Source: Trichoplax adhaerens
Lineage: Eukaryota; Placozoa; Uniplacotomia; Trichoplacea; Trichoplacidae
DNA: 64,000 nucleotides
Direction: 5' to 3'
Assembly: GCF_000150275.1 (NCBI RefSeq)
Contig: NW_002060949.1
Span: 2,229,836-2,293,835 of the forward strand
Shown here: positions 40,331 to 54,600 of the stretch, piece by piece
How the letters are laid out: every line of letters begins with the position of its first letter
Position numbering within the stretch: the first letter of the stretch is position 1
Notes under the pieces: generated by a model
The model's database searches: none
What the model saw: only the letters and a program-made list of their open reading frames with translations
Told to the model about the DNA's origin: nothing
Program-made: the position numbers and the translations under genes

Positions 40331-41022
40331 TGACTCGCTTTTTGATTGTTGACAGCAATTGTTATAGGCTAGGCTATATAATGTACCATGTGATTCATCG
40401 CTGTGGAAGTGTACTGTACCCTCTACAAGTTCAAAGCTCGTCTGTGCTCCTAGACACTATACTGTACTCAAACCAACGAACAGGGACTTCTAGTACTGTA
40501 TGTATTAGGCTACTCTATGCTCGCTAGGAGCATGCTCATAGCAGTTGTCGTGGCCTAGGCTATACTGTACACTAGAAATCGAGTAGAATGCAGCTTTTAG
40601 TATGAGAAATTGCAATCTTCCTCTGAATTTAAGTCGTTTTGGGGTGATTTTACTCCATTTTAATTGGAGAGATTTGAACTCTTTGCCTTTCTAATTCTAA
40701 ATTGTAGTCTGTTTCATTAGGGTCTCTACCATCTTGAGTTCAAGCTCATAACTTTGGATGCAATGATTATTTGCATAATCTTTACTATCAACAACACTCT
40801 ACAGTCTACTACATCCATATCTTAGAACGGGAAGCTGCTAAATGATGTCTAGTAGTCCACCTCTCCTAACGAGATCATGTTAATATCAATGCTGGGCATC
40901 TCACTATTGACTACCAGCCATGTACCATAAGCAGAATTGCGTCTTTCTTGCATAGCTTTTGTCCTTTTTTATTTGGATAATCAAGTCAATTTAAACTTAC
41001 CGATAAAATACGTACACTTTTA

Positions 41023-42190
41023 GGGCATTTCTGACTCCATGGATAGTTGTAGGCTAGATTAGAAGGCCGTACAAGTGGCTAGTTGTAAGGATATAGTACG
41101 TACAAATGGCGATGCAGAGAGTCGTTGATGAAACAACGCGTATGAGGAAGAAGGTGTAGTTTAATGCGATGCAGAGGTACTATCAGGATGCTGATGGAGT
41201 CTAGGCCCCCAAAATAGATCATGTCGTATGAATAGGTTAGATTGTGAGGCTATACAAGTGCCCCTTGGTAAAGGGTAGATAGAAGTAGAGCATTTCTGAC
41301 TCCAATGATAGTTGTACTGTACAGCAGGCTAGATTAGAAGGCCGTACAAGTAGCTAGTTGTAGATACAGTAAGTAGAAATGGAGATGCAGAGAATCGTTA
41401 ATAAAACTACGCGTATAAGGAATAAGGTGTAGTTTAATGTGATGCTGTGGTAATGTCAGGATACTGATGGAGTCTTGGTAAAGAGTAGATATACGTAGGG
41501 CATTTCTGACTCCAATGATAGTTGCAGGCTAGATTAGAAGGCCATACAAGTGGCTAGTTGTAGATATAGTACGTAGAAATGAAGATGCAGAGTCGCTGAT
41601 AAAACAACTCGTATAAGGAATAAGCAATAGTTTAATGTGATGCAGAGGTGCTGTCAGGATGCTGATGCAGTCTTGGTAAAGAGCGGATATACGTAGAGCA
41701 TTTCTGACTCCAATGATAGTTGTAGGCTAGATTAGAAGGCCGTACAAGTGGCTTGTTGTAAAATACAGTACGTAGAAAATGGAGATGCAGAGAGTCGTTG
41801 ATGAAACAACGCGTATGAGGAAGAAGGTATAGTTTTATGTGATGCAGAGGTACTGTCAGGATGCTGATGGAGTCTAGGCCCAAGAAATAGATCATGTCGT
41901 ATGAATAGGTTAGATTATGAGGCTGTACAAGTGCTTCTTGGTAAAGAGTAGGTATACGTAGGGCATTTCTGACTCCAATGATAGTTGTATGCTAGATTAG
42001 AAGGCCGTACAAGTGGCTAGTTGTAGATACAGCACGTAGAAATGGAGATACAGAGAGTCGTTAATAAAACAACGCGAATGAGGAATAAGGTGTAGTTTAA
42101 TGTGATGCAGAGGTTCTGTCAGGATGCTGATGGAATCTAAGCCCCAAAAATAGATTATGTCGTATGAATAGGTTAGATTATGAAGCTGTA
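41023..42190. repeat. Tandem-repeat array, five copies, long and short units
   Basis: Units beginning GCATTTCTGACTCCA start near 41024, 41290, 41499, 41698 and 41962, and share AGGCTAGATTAGAAGGCC, GATGCAGAG and GTCAGGATGCTGATGGAGTC. Units 1, 4 and 5 contain an extra ~60-bp segment (AAATAGATCATGTCGTATGAA...) that units 2 and 3 lack, giving an order long-short-short-long-long. Frames read across the array are repeat artefacts. Confidence 0.85.
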
Positions 42191-43171
42191 TATAGAAATT
42201 ATTGCTATGTGCCTTTGCAATTCTTGCATGGATAACTAGATGCTGGTATAAAGTGCAGTATTTGTACGTTAGTTTAAGTCATACTTTCCCCCTTTTTCTA
42301 TATCTAAAGAGAAAATAAACGTGCTGGGGTTAGGGGAATCAGGTTATCCACGTCGAGATCTTTGGATATGATTCATTATTTGTATACTGAAGATAATAAC
42401 AGGTATAGTCCTTCTCCATCTATATTCATTGAGATTAATCTGTAATGAAGGGCGATTACAATAAAAGCAAAATAACTTGTAGTCATTCATTCTTATTTTT
42501 CTTCATATCAATATGCCAAATGTAATCCTCATCTACTCTCGTGTAGGCTAACTTGGTAGTTGAAGTTATAATATTTGGTTTTAAAAACTGCCTGGTTCTC
42601 CTCTTTCAGTAAGAGAGTAGAAGACATTTTTAGGTCATTTTTGGCGCACATAATACAATAGAATTTGCAAGGACAGATACACTCTTTGCAAAATATTGAT
42701 AACCATAGCCAAGTTAAAATTGTCTACTATTTTTCGACGATATTGTTGATTACTTGCAGATGTATCATTGACTTTGAGAGAGAATTCTATCTCGTATAGT
42801 ATCAATCATTGTTGCATACTGTCACAGACTATGGCATAATCAACTACCTCAAAATGATGGGACAAAAAAGGTCAATTGCATTTTTAAATTTTACTTTATT
42901 ACCATACAGTACAGCAGATATTTTTACCAACCTACGAGCCGATTATTCTATGCTATTTTATCATCCAGTTTATAGTATTCTATGATAGTTGGTGGAATTT
43001 TGCCGGATCCAAAAATAATGCCAATCGATCATAGATTGCGCGATTTTTTTTACTTGCCTTCTTCCAACAAACATAACGACCATTAATATAATATCAAATC
43101 CCGGTTTACCATCGGACGATAACAGTTAATGATTAAATTTTAGTTATAAATAAACAATATTATTATATTAT
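42191..43171. other. Non-coding spacer between two repeat arrays
   Basis: AT-rich DNA with no coding or structural feature that I can support. Confidence 0.4.
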
Positions 43172-43590
43172 TAATGTTTATTAGGAACGGCAGTCAACGG
43201 TATAGATTGTCAATAAAATGAAACGGTATTAATCATTCTCTCACACTGATCAATAGTGAAGCTATTAAATGCGACTCCTAGAGAGCATATCCTATCGTAG
43301 AAAAAAATATTATCGATGTTTATTAGGAATAGCAGTTAAGAATATAGGTAGTTGACAAAACGGAACAATATTAATCATTGTTTCATGTTGATCAATAGTA
43401 AAGCTATTGAATACGACTCCTAAAGAGCATACCCTCTCGTAGAAAATATTAGTGATGTTTATTAGGAACAGAAGTTAAAAATATCGATAGTCAATAAAAT
43501 GGAACGGTATTAATCATTCTTTCATGTCCATCAAGAGTAAAGCTATTGAATACGACTCCTATAGAGTATATCCTACCATTGAAAATCTAC
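43172..43590. repeat. Three-copy tandem repeat, unit about 140 bp
   Basis: The phrase ATGTTTATTAGGAA recurs at about 43173, 43315 and 43454. It is followed by a shared body containing TATTAATCATT, TCAATAGTAAAGCTATT and TACGACTCCTA. Copy spacings are about 142 and 139 bp. Copies are well conserved, with scattered substitutions. Confidence 0.8.
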
Positions 43591-46500
43591 AAAATAGCTA
43601 GACTTGAGTATCTTGAAATACTAACTACCCTCTTCTAGAGTCAATAATGGTATTAATGAGATTTCCTGCAAGCATTTTGTCCTAACATTGAATGTCAACA
43701 CTATCCTAAAGTTATAATTTTGATGCCCATGACATCGTAACTTATCGTTATGATCGATTATTTTGCATGGCAGCCAAACATCGTCTTATTATTGTCTATC
43801 TTATATTATCCTATTGTCCAATTTGTTATGCATTAACTCAATTATTATAAAATAAAATTCTTGTGTTTCCTTAAGAGGAAGAAGAATGAGAATACAGATT
43901 AAATTGATTACATCATTAAAAGTTATTATCGATATAATAATAACTTCATTTCTATTCAATCTTGTTTATTTTGCTATGGAATGAAAGTTTTGAGCTCAAT
44001 AAGTGCCGCTTTAGCTCAGACATTCCATCGCTATATTGAAATAGATGTACAGGATGTTAATTTGGATGATTGAAAACAACCTAAACGCGTATTGTATTAT
44101 ATCATAATTACATCCATGAACTATTGCCGATTGTTTCATCCATGTTTTCCCATTACTCTCTATATGTACAAATTTGTGTATTGGAATAATAACAGTGGTC
44201 CTACCTAGTCCAGACATTACAGATCAAACCATAGATTTATTAATTTTCTATAATAATTCTATTATCTAGTATTATAGCCTGGTTTACTAATGCAATTTAT
44301 CTCTCCTTCTTCCGCTCCTTATCTTCCATTCCCATCGATCTTGTATCACTTTAGTTCGGAAAATCTATCATAAAGTATGAAAACATCAATTATGAATTGG
44401 ATCTATGAAAACGGCATGAAAGGGTCATTAATTAACACAACGTAGTCTCTTCAATGTGTCGGACAATTTTTCCTTGTATTGACGGGTTCATATCGTTGAC
44501 GATTACATCATCGTGTCGATAATATTAATTAAAGCCATCTGAAGCAAATTTGCATATAAATTTGTCTGGATCTAGCCTAAATATGACTGACCCAATTAGT
44601 ATTATTTATTACCTTTGTAGCCCTCACTTCTATTGACAGTCGATCTTGCATTTCCTATTTTTAGCCAATTTTAATCGCATAATGGCAACATTGTCAAATG
44701 CTTCTTTCCTTTAAACTGCCCATTCCTTACTGTCCTAATCAAATAGATTATTGAATGCTTTAAAATTATAAATAAAAGACTGGAATAGCTTACATGATTA
44801 ACCTTTTAAGTGCTTTACTATGGCCATTAGATGTGACCAGAGTCAAATTTTGGCTTAGTAAAATTGGTCATCAGCATGTTAAACAAATGTAATATTAGGG
44901 ATAGGGATTGATTGCCGATTATCCCGATGTTTAAAACAAGATCTGAATAAAGTGAACTACCTTTTGACACCAAAATTAAATAATTTACGCACTAATTTAC
45001 AGCTATACAACGACATTTAATGTATCCAATGCTAATCTTATACCAATTAAGACTAAAATATTGCATGACCTTAACTCGGTAGTGTTGCATGTTTGCCGAC
45101 ACAGCAAGATCGCATGTGCCGATCTAATCCTATTCTAATCAAAACCTAATAATGTATCGAATCATCGGCCTTAAGAATAGCAACTGTTACAATAAGAGTG
45201 TAAAAACTACGTCTATCTAACTTTAAAACTCGTTATCTATACTGTACATAAATTAATAACTATAGCACTAGACTAGATTCTTATCAATTATTCAGGTCCT
45301 ATTGTAGATATTTAGAGAAAGCAGATGTTGGTAATCTGGCACAAGATGAATTCAAAAGCTGATTAAAATTATTGTATGAATTCCATTTGTATCAACAACT
45401 TGCTGCCTTTTAATAAACTTAGTGGAAGGTAATTAGATAGTATTTGAATAACTTGTCTACGCTATAACATTAAAATTAGTCCTAGGATTACATATTTGTT
45501 TAATTAAGCATGCCAAAAAGTTCTATAGGACAGTAATAATGACAACGTTATAGCTATAGAATATATATTGTTTAATGTTAGTGGAATCAAATTGATACAT
45601 TTCTAGTGATCGATATCACGAATTGCGACCAAATCAACTGCAAACCTAAATGGCTGAATAGTTCAGTTCCTATTAGTCATTGTAAATTTAAGTCGACTAA
45701 CTTATATTAATGAGAAACTTCTTATATAAGTGTATATATATACAACACATACGCATGCATTAAAATTGATTACATGACTCTCAATTTGGAACCTATTGGG
45801 AAGGCTATTTCAGAATAGTCTCTATTAGCAAAATCATTATGAAGGCGGGTATTCTATAAACGATCCGGTAAAGATTCGAAAATTATTTTTTCTGTAGTCT
45901 ATAAATAGCCTTATTGCAGATGGTTTTTAATGAAGAATTTTATTGGGAAGATCTTTTAGGTTGTTATGTTAACACGTGCATATTTATACTTTATCAATGT
46001 TATAAATATTGACCTCAATTAGAACATCTCGGCTATGTACCATTGACTTTACAGCTGTCGGATATCGGTGTACGAGTATTAGAACTAGAAGTATATAGCC
46101 GTCAATAAATTACACTTTATGTTATCATTGTAATTTAATGCGCACTTTTATACTCTTCAGTATTCAAATTTAAAATATCATTATTGTAAATACTTTTTTT
46201 CAAAATATCAGATAAATTTAATTGTACAATAGATGTAGGATTTTAAAATTTAATTTCAAAGATTTTTTTATCTAGGTCTCACTATATTAAATTTCTAGTT
46301 AATAAATTGAAACTTCCGACTCTTAATCATACTTTGATGAAAAATTTATTAAATATCGGTATATTCTAGACTGAGGGTATAGTTTGGACTGTTACACCGG
46401 TATGAAGTGTATTTCAAAATTCTTTTAGACATATCGGTGGTAATAAGCTGCAGTACTGTATAGATCCAGTAGATATATCAAATGAAAGTCATTATTTCAT

Positions 46501-49116
46501 GACAGCTGCAACATCCGAATATAATGATTAATAGATGGATAAATTATTAACCAACTTTTATAGGTTGATAAATAATATACTCATCATTATTCGTGGCAAT
46601 AACCGTAGCAAAGTTTATCCTATCGTTGATTGATATTCTTACCTAATATTTTACATGGCTATTTACTTCTCAGTTAATTTGTAGCAAATTTAATGCTAAT
46701 TTAGATGCAGTATCAGTGTGAGATGGCATGATATGAGTTAATATACTTCGTATTCTCCTGATCATCATTCGTTATTGCATGATCAATGTATACTTATCAT
46801 CCTATTGGATTGATTGACTTTGAGAGAAAAGTAGGACAACTAGCATTAAATGAACATACCAGTAAGAAATTCAAGCATATGGTGCCGATATATTTTGATT
46901 AATTGATTGCTTGATCATATAATCAATAGTCATCTAATCTAGATGTTAAGAACATAATTAATTTTAATAAATTTTATTTAGAATGTAACTACTATCTATT
47001 TCTTTAGCCTATTTGTTTCATATTTTCTTTCGTCATCTCGACGTCATCGTTTAAAATGATAACACAAATAGCAAATATTCAACGGATAACGCTCATTAGT
47101 TATTCACAGTTTGAGAGATATGATTGACTCCTTTATTATAGGTAAATTAGAATATCATAGATGCTGCAAAAAATAAAAGAATACATTGACTGCACAACTG
47201 TTGGAAATAAAAATTCTCATGTTTTAATCTTTTAGTTAGCATATTAAAGCTAAACTGTTTTAACAATTTGTTTTAAGTACTCGTAATTATCTAGCTTAAA
47301 TTAAAGCTTTTCTAAGATTTAGTTTACATGATGATTTTCATATTAGTGAAGGGCAGTATAACCAATTATTCTACTTGCATAATACTACAAGGCAGACGGC
47401 ACGAGGCTATCAATATTTAGCTTTCCTAAAAAGCATAATATCCTATCAAATTGGTTTTACATGAAACTTCAGCTCAATGGAGACAGCAAAGTCAACTATT
47501 GTACTTGCATATTATATTTAGATAGATCGGATGAAACTGTCAATATTCTAATTCAATCACTAATCTCTAAATACTAGAAGCTGCTGTAAATAAACTTACG
47601 CAGCTATTTCACCATGTATGAATGTACTATGGTAGGATCATGTAAGACAGTGTAATATTGTATTCTAAGTTGATGATATATTTAGTAATGTCTACCATAG
47701 GTATTGTGTTCAACATGTGATAGATATTCTCGTTAGAGGCTTAAGTATTAAATATAGCTAGCTTAGTAACTGTAATCCTTTTGAAGAGGAGCGCTACAGA
47801 GCTCACACTAGAGCTTCACATGAAAGGTGTAAACTATCCTGTATTTGAGATGCTAATACTGAAGTGTGTAGTAAGTAAGGTGCTAAGACTGTAAAAGCGG
47901 AAAAGTACAGTATATAAGAGAGTAGTTTAGTATAGTAAGACAGTTCTTTCTCGTTAGAGGTCCTCAGCTAATCGATTAAGTTGTATCTTCGTAAGCGAGG
48001 TTTTGTTCTATAAATCTTAATTTTCTAAAGTTTTGAAGATTCTTGATCTATCAACCTCACAGAGCATTAATAAATTTCTGAATAAAGATCACTAACAATA
48101 CTGCTCGAATTACCGAATAACGGAGCTGTATCTAGTCATTCTATGAGTAATCGCGTACGTCATGCATAAACATAGAAACAAATTGAACGCTTTAAGGAGA
48201 GCGAGCACTTCTAACGCCAAATTTATCACGAGATATATAAAATCTTATTTAGCATTTCATAATCGACTGTCGGTAACATTAACCTTATTATCACGGAGAT
48301 TAATTTAATCCAAACATTTACAACTCGGAAAATTAGATGTGTATATAGCGTAAACTTACGACTATTCAATCGAAATGAACATGTCCTCTACCAAGGTAAA
48401 TGGATATATGAAATATATTTTTAGTAAATAGCCACACCTCAACATATGCGTTTATGTTTCACTGATAGAATTTAGCACTTTATTACAAATTGACATCTCA
48501 AATAGGTTACGTTTAGGATTTTAGTTAAATAATTTTGCAACATCTGATAGAACAATTAGGTGACATCATTCATACGCACTCGATCGAAAGTGTGTATGCG
48601 TCCATAAAAGAATGTTTTGTAATTAACTATCAGCTATAAAAGATCATATCGCCAATTCCATTAGTTATAATTATCAATGATTACCATTACGTCGGTCTAT
48701 AAATTTAGTACTTATCAGGGTAGTCAATTAGTCAATTCTTTACAGATCCTGAGATTAATGCTCAAATATTTTGACGTGAAGACAATATCAGTCATCTATC
48801 CAGTAGCTTTATTTATGCTTTCTCAGTTAATATACTAAATCTAACAACTTTGATGAGGTATCCCTTTTCTTAGATACTCTAAACACCTACAACCTTGACT
48901 AAAAACAATTCTTAAGTATGAAGGGATGTACTTTTAAAATCAGTATTATTTTAAGTTTCTTCACATAAATATCAGCATCATTTAAAAAGTGAGGCAGTAA
49001 ATACAGAGATTAGATATTTACAAGAATTATACTAAGTACAAAATACTAAGAAAATCATAGCAGATACGACAGCATATTCATATACATTAGGTAAATAGTC
49101 CCTTCAAAGTTTAAAC
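43591..49116. other. AT-rich non-coding region downstream of POLR1A
   Basis: No supported gene. A 68-residue minus-strand frame at 44011-44217 was considered and not accepted. The right end must contain the POLR1A 3' UTR; I saw no clean AATAAA close to its stop. Confidence 0.4.
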
Positions 49117-51697
49117 TTAGCCGTAAGAAAGAGGTTGAACTAAATCAAAACAGCCAGTTCCCCCATTAACCACTCGTCCAGTTACCAATCGTGAAGAAGG
49201 AGATTTTAATACATCAATCTCTCCATGAGCTGTTGCTTCTCGCAAGAAGTGAACGGTCGTTTCAAAACTCATTTTTTGAAACGGAGAAGAGCAAGATGCC
49301 ATTCCAAGTCGATTTAGTGGCCTATAACTACCTTCATAGGTCATATAATCAGCAATGAGGGAGAGATGACGATAATTTACGTCAATGCCGTACACTCGAA
49401 ATACATTTTCAATTTCCTAAACATAAACGTTAATATAAGCATATGTAAGTACAAATAAACAGCATTAATAGTTAGATAAATGGTAGACCCTGATTTAATT
49501 TATCATACTTTTCAAACTAAATCAACACAATAATTCAAGCAGTGCTAATAACTAAGTTAGAATTGTGAGCAATGACTAAGCTCAGAAAGCCAGATGACTA
49601 TAAAGACAGCACTAAGTACCTTAATGATCGCTCTATACGCAGCTTCGATGCCATATGTAGACGCCATCGCATGAATTTCATTGGTGTAAAGTTTATTAAC
49701 ATCTATGATATTAGCAAATTGCCAAGTATCCTAATAGTTTTGTTCACAAATAATGCCTTACGTTATAAGAATATTATGACAAACGAAATAAAGATAGTTA
49801 TGCTTAAACGGAAAGCGCCGAAAAACTCAGGAGGTAGATAAATATATTTCTACACCATATGATATTTAACAGCACATTCTGAAAGGAATATTGTGTAGTG
49901 GCGTCATTGTTATTTTAGTATCCGAAACATGAAAATTCTTCAATATTTCAAAACATTACCTGTAAATTGACTCCATCGGTAGTCAGTGTCACGGTTTCAT
50001 TTTTATCTTTATTAATATAGCACTTCTTAACTGATTGAACTTCCCGAATAGTTGCCTACATCAATATCCACGCAAACAATTATTTACGGTTGGTATACTT
50101 ATCACATAGATAAAAAATCTATTCAGGTCAAACCTGCTTAGCCAATTGCTCAATAATAGGTTCTAAAATTATCTTGCCTTCACTCAAGGATGTCTAATTA
50201 CAAAGTTAAAAATATTACCTTGAAATGGGGATATCACATGCTTTGCAGACTCTATTTAACAACGTAAAAGGCTTTATTGTCACGTTTTCGACAAGTATTT
50301 AGCCTTACCGTAAACGTAAACTCATACCATCGTTTATTTTGTACATCATGAGAATTTGCTACAATTCTCTGATGGATAGCAGATACAGTCTTCAAATTGA
50401 AAAAATGAAAAAATTTATTGCTACGCTTACAAAAACCAAAGTCTATTCGTCAAAAAATTTACTTACATTCTCTTTATCTTCGTCGGTTATATCCGGCTCT
50501 AGTACATGCGGTTCTTCATCTAAAATTATTAATATTAGATAAAATTGCTATACTCCGCGTAATTTCACAATCAAAAATGTGCATACTGAATTCATTAGAG
50601 TTTTGGCTTTGATTTGAGTATAATTCTGAGCCGTCATCATTATCGTCAGATTGGGAACTCGAATCTTCGGTTTCATCTACAATGATTACGCAACGAAAGC
50701 ATCAGTAAACACCGACATTAAATAACTGATAAATCAGAAAGTATATTTGATTAACTAAAGTTGTACTGTACCTTCGAACACTAAATTTAATAAGTAAATA
50801 AAACATTTACTAAAGTTTAAACTCACCATCAGTATTATCATCATAAGATAACTTCTGTAAAAAAATAAGATTAAAACAATCCAATCAACTCAAAATACGG
50901 CTGTAACTTACTTGACGATTATACTATGCTTGGTATGACAAATATACCTTTACTTTATTACTCTTATGGTTCAACTGATTAGGGTTATTTGTTAATTGAT
51001 CGTCATATGTTGTCTCCTCATCTTGAGTTGATTCTTTACTTTTTTCTTTAGCTAGTAGGTAATATACCATTTATACATTAGCCCTTTACATAAACTATTT
51101 TTAAAATCATAGTCTTAAACAGAGTTATTACCGTCATCATGAACATCACGGAATTTTCGGAATCGTCCCAATTTATTTAGATTAATAACCCTGAATAATA
51201 AATTAGAGTAAAGAATATTACAATCAGAAATAGATAGCCAGTAGTGCAGTGCAGGGTTAGCAATTCCCCGTAACCTACTTGTTACTTTTGCTTGCTTTAA
51301 TGACTTTCTCAACCGATTTTATGAAATGCAGAATAAAGACATCTTCGATAAATTTTATAACTCGCGCAGGCTTGATAGCAAATTCATCCTGTATTTCAAA
51401 TATGAATCGGTAAAAAAGTGCAAAATTCATAGATTATATATATATATATATATATATGATTATAACTGTAGTTATCAAATACCTTATAGTCCTTATAGGG
51501 CAACAGATTCATTCGCACGGAATAGTACCGTTGAAATTCACTAAAATAATAAATTAGATAATCAACCCTTAAGAGACAGAATTATCCACTAAAACAGCAA
51601 ATATACTGGCTTACGTTACTGAAGCATCTTTAGTTTTTTCATCGTCAGATGTTTTTCGTTTTCGAATTGAAGCGGATACATCAACATTTTCCAGTAC
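49117..51697 (-). CDS. POLR1A: POLR1A exons 3-15: jaw, acidic linker and C terminus
   Basis: Thirteen exons of 28-300 nt, most separated by introns of about 67-230 bp, encode residues 1406-1815. Exon 5 ([18 protein letters not shown]) matches the jaw-region RPEDILRFMETRFF of the vertebrate protein. Exons 7-10 are acidic linker. Exon 14 ([20 protein letters not shown]) and exon 15 ([20 protein letters not shown]) match the conserved Pol I end. Exon 8 is only 28 nt. The donor of exon 12 is the weak GTTTGA, though phase and residues on both sides support it. Intron 4 holds a TA microsatellite at about 51437-51458. Confidence 0.88.
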
Positions 51698-54600
51698 CTG
51701 CGGGATTATAAGCGAATTTGCAATTATTATTGTTAAAGAATTTCACTCCATTTTATCCGAAAACTGAATTGAGAAACTTTCTAACTCGAGTTATTACTTT
51801 GTAAAAGCAAATTCTATCTTTACCATGTAAGCACATAAACGTAAACATGGTATAAAAGCAGCATAAATAGAAAATTAGAATTTACTTGTGATAAGGTTAC
51901 TCGTGTGAAATGTTTCTTCAGATATTTAGCATTCTTGTCAGTATCCTTATTCTTCTTGAGTATAACAATCATGGAAGGTGTTTTAATATTTGGACTACCA
52001 ACCATTAAAATTTCTCTTAATCTTGGAATTCCTAATGTAACATTCATTTCCCCTCGACCAGCAAAATGGAATGTATTTAATGTCATCTGAGTGGATGGCT
52101 CGCCTATCGATTGAGCAGCAAGCAAACCTACAGGACATCCGGGCTCCACTAAAGCACGCATAAATTTTAGATGCATCATTTTACGAAAGTTATCGCAAGG
52201 TACATAATCATTGTTTCTCGATGTTGGGATACCATTCTCATATTGCGCTAAGAACAACTCAAGCTCCTTCCATTGCTTCTCTGATACACTACCAAAATAT
52301 CTATCCGGTTTTAATCTGCAATTAACAGGGTCTGGACATGTTGAACCTGACTTACAAAATTTTTCTTTAATCGAAGAATCAAGTTTCTTCCATCCATTAA
52401 TAATAGCAGTCGTAGCAGTTGATAACCCAGTAGTTTTGTCTAATACATTCGATTTATAATCTTTTCTTATTTTTTGTCCTAAGTTAGAAAATTCGAACTC
52501 TTGTACTGCAGACGTGGAATATAACTGACGTAAAGGCGGTAAGTCATCTATCTTTAAGTTGCGTTTTTGGAACCATTTCGCTAATTTTTTGTAACTTCGA
52601 ACAGCCTTCTTTCTATTGATAAAATCTGATTCCATAACTGCTTTAAAATCTAGCTTATCAAGCATACTGATATAATTATTTGCCATAAATGGGTAATGTA
52701 CTGTGGATAAAAACTGTGTATTGGTGACATCGACAGAATCTTCTCCATATTGAAACTGAATTACAGAACCATCGGTATCGCGGACAGTTAGATCATATTG
52801 AACAACTAGTCCCTCTAAGTGCTTAACTAAACAACGCTGTAAATAGCCACTTCGACTGGTTTTCACAGCAGTATCAACTAATCCTTCTCTTCCAGCCATA
52901 CAATGAAAAAAATATTCTTGTGGTCGTAAACCAGACAAGAAGCGATTATCAACAAATCCACCAGCTCTTGGGCTTGTGTCGTAGGGAGTAAAACTTGGCA
53001 ACGAACGTCCACTAATCATTAATGGTGGCCGTTTCCCTTCGAGCTCAATTTGACCAAGCAAGCAAGAAATTTGCATACAATTAACCGTTGAACCCTTAGC
53101 ACCGGATTGGACCATTAATTGCAAGTTGTTTTCCGGAAATAGTTTAAGTAGTCCAGCGCCAGTACATGCTTTATTAATTTCATTGGTAAAATGATCAGTG
53201 TTACGTTTCATATGGCTTTCTAATTCTGCCAATAAATCTTTATTTTTAAGATGAGCTTGACAAAACTTTTCTTGGACAAGCGATTTACTGTTAACATTAA
53301 ACGCTTCCTTAGCAATTTTATTACCGGATGATGCACAGTCTTTGATAAATTGTTGACGCAAATTATCTGCATCTTGTCGAACTAAAATATCTTCAATACC
53401 TAAGGTAAAACCATTCATTTGTAAAAATTTAGTAAGTAGCTTTGATACGCTTGATAGGAAAGTAGTCGAAGTATCGCCGCCATATAATTCATAACAACAA
53501 TGAACTAAACCGTAAGATGTGGCGCCAAAATGAGCTTTGTCTAAGATTCCACATAACAATTCTCCTTGTCGAATAACAACTTGAGATTCGGATAAAATTT
53601 CATCATATAACGGTTTATAATAGCGCGATTTCTTTTTCATACGTGTATTCACCCAACTTTTATCGGCAATTTTTGATTTGCCCAACATATTTAAAGGTGT
53701 ACTATTCTTGGGTAAGATATTGAGAAGGAGAGTTGATAAAACTTGCTTACCAGACCATAACTGACGTGGCTTTATAATACAAGGTGGTAATAAATGTATC
53801 GGACCATCTTTATCAGTTAATGCGAAATAAATAAGCTGAAAATATTGCTCTTTTGTAAACATTCGACCACGAATCATTAACTTCACAGAGGATACCATAT
53901 GATCTTGTATCAAACCACTTATTGGCTTACCATCTTTAGGTAGGAGATACTGATATTTAGTACTTGCAATAGTATAAGCTTCAGCACGTGATAATTCGGA
54001 TTGTGGAACATGCATATTCATTTCGTCACCATCAAAATCAGCATTATAGCATTTACAATTAGCGTAATGTAATCGTAGAGTTTTCTCACCTGGCAAAACT
54101 CTAACCTTATGTGCCATTATACTAGGACGATGTAACGTAGGCTGGCGATTCATTAATACCACATCACCATCAACAAGATGACGATGAACTTTTTTACATT
54201 GACCAACATGGGACGTATTTGGAGTTAATAATTGCTTTGCTAAGGCTTGGCGTTGATTGAAACTGTGTTGACTAATTTTCTTAATATTACCATCTTCAAA
54301 TTCAATAAGAGTTGCACCGGGATGCTTATTAGGCCCATTGATGACGGCATTTCTCAACTGTCTAACATTAAATGGTGTAACAGGTTGACAATAGGTCAAT
54401 TTTGTAGCAAATACCTCAGGAACTCCAACTTCATCGCAATTAATTGAAAGATCAGGCGAAATTACTGATCGAGCAGCAAAATTCACTCTTTTACCCATCA
54501 TATGCTTCCTTAATAAACCTTCTTTCTTTTCAAGTATTTGCTTAATACCAGGTGCCTTATCAGATGATAATTTATCTAAATCGCTGTCCACAAAACAGTT

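Noticed and set aside
41632-41895. 87-residue minus-strand frame
   Set aside because: Lies entirely within the tandem array at 41.0-42.2 kb and is not preserved as a frame in the other units.
44011-44217. 68-residue minus-strand frame starting MSGLGRTT
   Set aside because: The first 35 residues look mildly coding-like, but there is no clear splice context, no family resemblance, and the rest is hydrophobic AT-driven sequence.
49572-49841. 89-residue plus-strand frame
   Set aside because: Antisense to POLR1A exon 14, whose identity is certain from the minus strand.
50194-50308. A possible extra small POLR1A exon between exons 11 and 12
   Set aside because: I first thought about ten residues were missing. 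No exon of suitable phase and without a stop fits, and realignment shows the vertebrate stretch is already covered by exons 11 and 12.
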